The notes under the pieces: model-generated
The model's database searches: none
Told to the model about the DNA's origin: nothing
Seen by the model: only the letters and a program-made list of their open reading frames with translations
Position numbers and translations under genes: made by a program
DNA from: an uncultured Clostridia bacterium
GTDB taxonomy: Bacteria; Bacillota; Clostridia; Christensenellales; Borkfalkiaceae
Length of the DNA: 7,515 nucleotides
Direction: 5' to 3'
NCBI GenBank assembly: GCA_946627905.1
Contig: CAMOVY010000054.1
Location: forward strand, 1 to 7,515
In this document: positions 6,912 to 7,515 of the stretch, piece by piece
How positions within the stretch are numbered: the first letter of the stretch is position 1
Layout: every line of letters begins with the position of its first letter

Positions 6912-6915
6912 GTTT

Positions 6916-7515
6916 TCAAGCCAAACTGACGAGTTTTTTTATTTCGTTATTTATAGCGCCGTTTCCGGCCGCGGCGGACGTACCGAACGTCTGAAGTTTT
7001 TTTATTATTTCCTTGGAAGTAAACGCGGAAAGCACCGTTTTTGCTTTGGTGTTTTGCATAGCCGAAAGGTCGGGGCTGTCGTACTCTACGCCTATATAAC
7101 AACTGAACAACCCTATTTTATACAGTTGTTTCTGTATCTCTTCCGACACAAGGTATTCTGCGAATTTGCGCGCGTATTCCGCTTTTACGGCGTCGTTCGA
7201 CACTACGGAAACGTACTGATACAAGTCGTTATATCCGTCAAGCGGTTCGCTGGTAAAATCCATACCCCGCGCAATAAGTCTGTGAATATCGCGCTGAGTT
7301 GCCAAAAACCGTTCGGTTTTGCCCTGCGTAAATTTAACGTACGCGTTCATGGGCGAAAGAATTTCTATATTATCGGCGGCAATCGGTTCTTTACCCGAAA
7401 ACGCGTACGCTATAAGCGGATTGGTAAACTCCCCTTGCGACACCAACAGTTTACCCGAAGCGTTTTTGTACGCCGAGTAGTCGGTGTTTTTGATAGTACA
7501 GTAGCCGGCCCTTGC
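6916..7515 (-). CDS. Probable ABC-transporter extracellular solute-binding protein, C-terminal 199 residues (cut by window edge)
   Basis: The frame is open from the right edge to a TGA at 6918-6916; codons at 7447-7515 read in frame (ARAGYCTIKNTDYSAYKNAS...), so a TTG at 7446-7444 is not the real start. The fragment resembles the C-terminal lobe of family 1 carbohydrate-type solute-binding lipoproteins: a segment ending TERFLATQRDIHRLIARG, then LDGYNDLYQYVSVVSND, followed by the helix EYARKFAEYLVSEEIQKQL and KIGLFSCY, the pattern in which the last residues pack against the ligand-binding hinge. Such proteins are exported and lipid-anchored outside the membrane and deliver ligand to an ABC permease. 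The signal peptide and lipobox would lie outside the window, so export cannot be confirmed, and the ligand cannot be inferred. The assignment rests on overall pattern, not a diagnostic motif. It ends 47 nt before murB on the same strand. Confidence 0.6.
   Translation of the reverse strand, partial: ARAGYCTIKNTDYSAYKNASGKLLVSQGEFTNPLIAYAFSGKEPIAADNIEILSPMNAYVKFTQGKTERFLATQRDIHRLIARGMDFTSEPLDGYNDLYQYVSVVSNDAVKAEYARKFAEYLVSEEIQKQLYKIGLFSCYIGVEYDSPDLSAMQNTKAKTVLSAFTSKEIIKKLQTFGTSAAAGNGAINNEIKKLVSLA

Noticed and set aside
7444..7446. TTG as the start of the right-edge gene
   Set aside because: The frame continues without a stop to the window edge with protein-like codons, so the gene simply begins outside the window.

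Overview
The window looks like a piece of a Bacillota (Clostridia-type) chromosome. All recognisable genes lie on the minus strand and read from right to left. The evidence for the phylum is the conserved gene order murB - PHP protein - whiA - dnaE - pfkA, AGGAG-type ribosome binding sites, a type II MurB, and a full-length WhiA. Base composition is intermediate. An uncultured gut clostridial lineage is plausible, but that is an inference from style, not from a marker I can match.

Layout in transcription order: (1) 7515-6916, the C-terminal part of a probable ABC-transporter solute-binding protein, cut by the right edge; (2) a 47-nt AT-rich gap; (3) 6868-5987, murB (peptidoglycan precursor synthesis), complete; (4) 5987-5208, a PHP-family metallo-phosphoesterase, overlapping the murB stop by one base; (5) 5211-4258, whiA, overlapping the PHP gene by 4 bases (ATGA); (6) a 17-nt gap holding an AAGGA ribosome binding site; (7) 4240-584, dnaE, replicative DNA polymerase III alpha subunit, complete (1218 aa); (8) a 91-nt AT-rich gap with a candidate promoter; (9) 492-1, the N-terminal half of pfkA, cut by the left edge.

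The overlaps and short spacings of murB, PHP, whiA and dnaE indicate one co-transcribed, translationally coupled unit joining cell-wall synthesis, a division/chromosome regulator and replication. pfkA (glycolysis) follows and may add its own promoter. No gap exceeds 91 nt. I found no RNA gene, mobile element, CRISPR array or clear intrinsic terminator.

I did not find an undescribed system here. The most noteworthy points are modest: rapZ, yvcK and HPr genes, which often sit between the PHP gene and dnaE in Clostridia, are absent; the DnaE PHP domain appears to keep its metal ligands, so it may proofread; and the dnaE-pfkA gap carries repeated A-tracts around a possible promoter.
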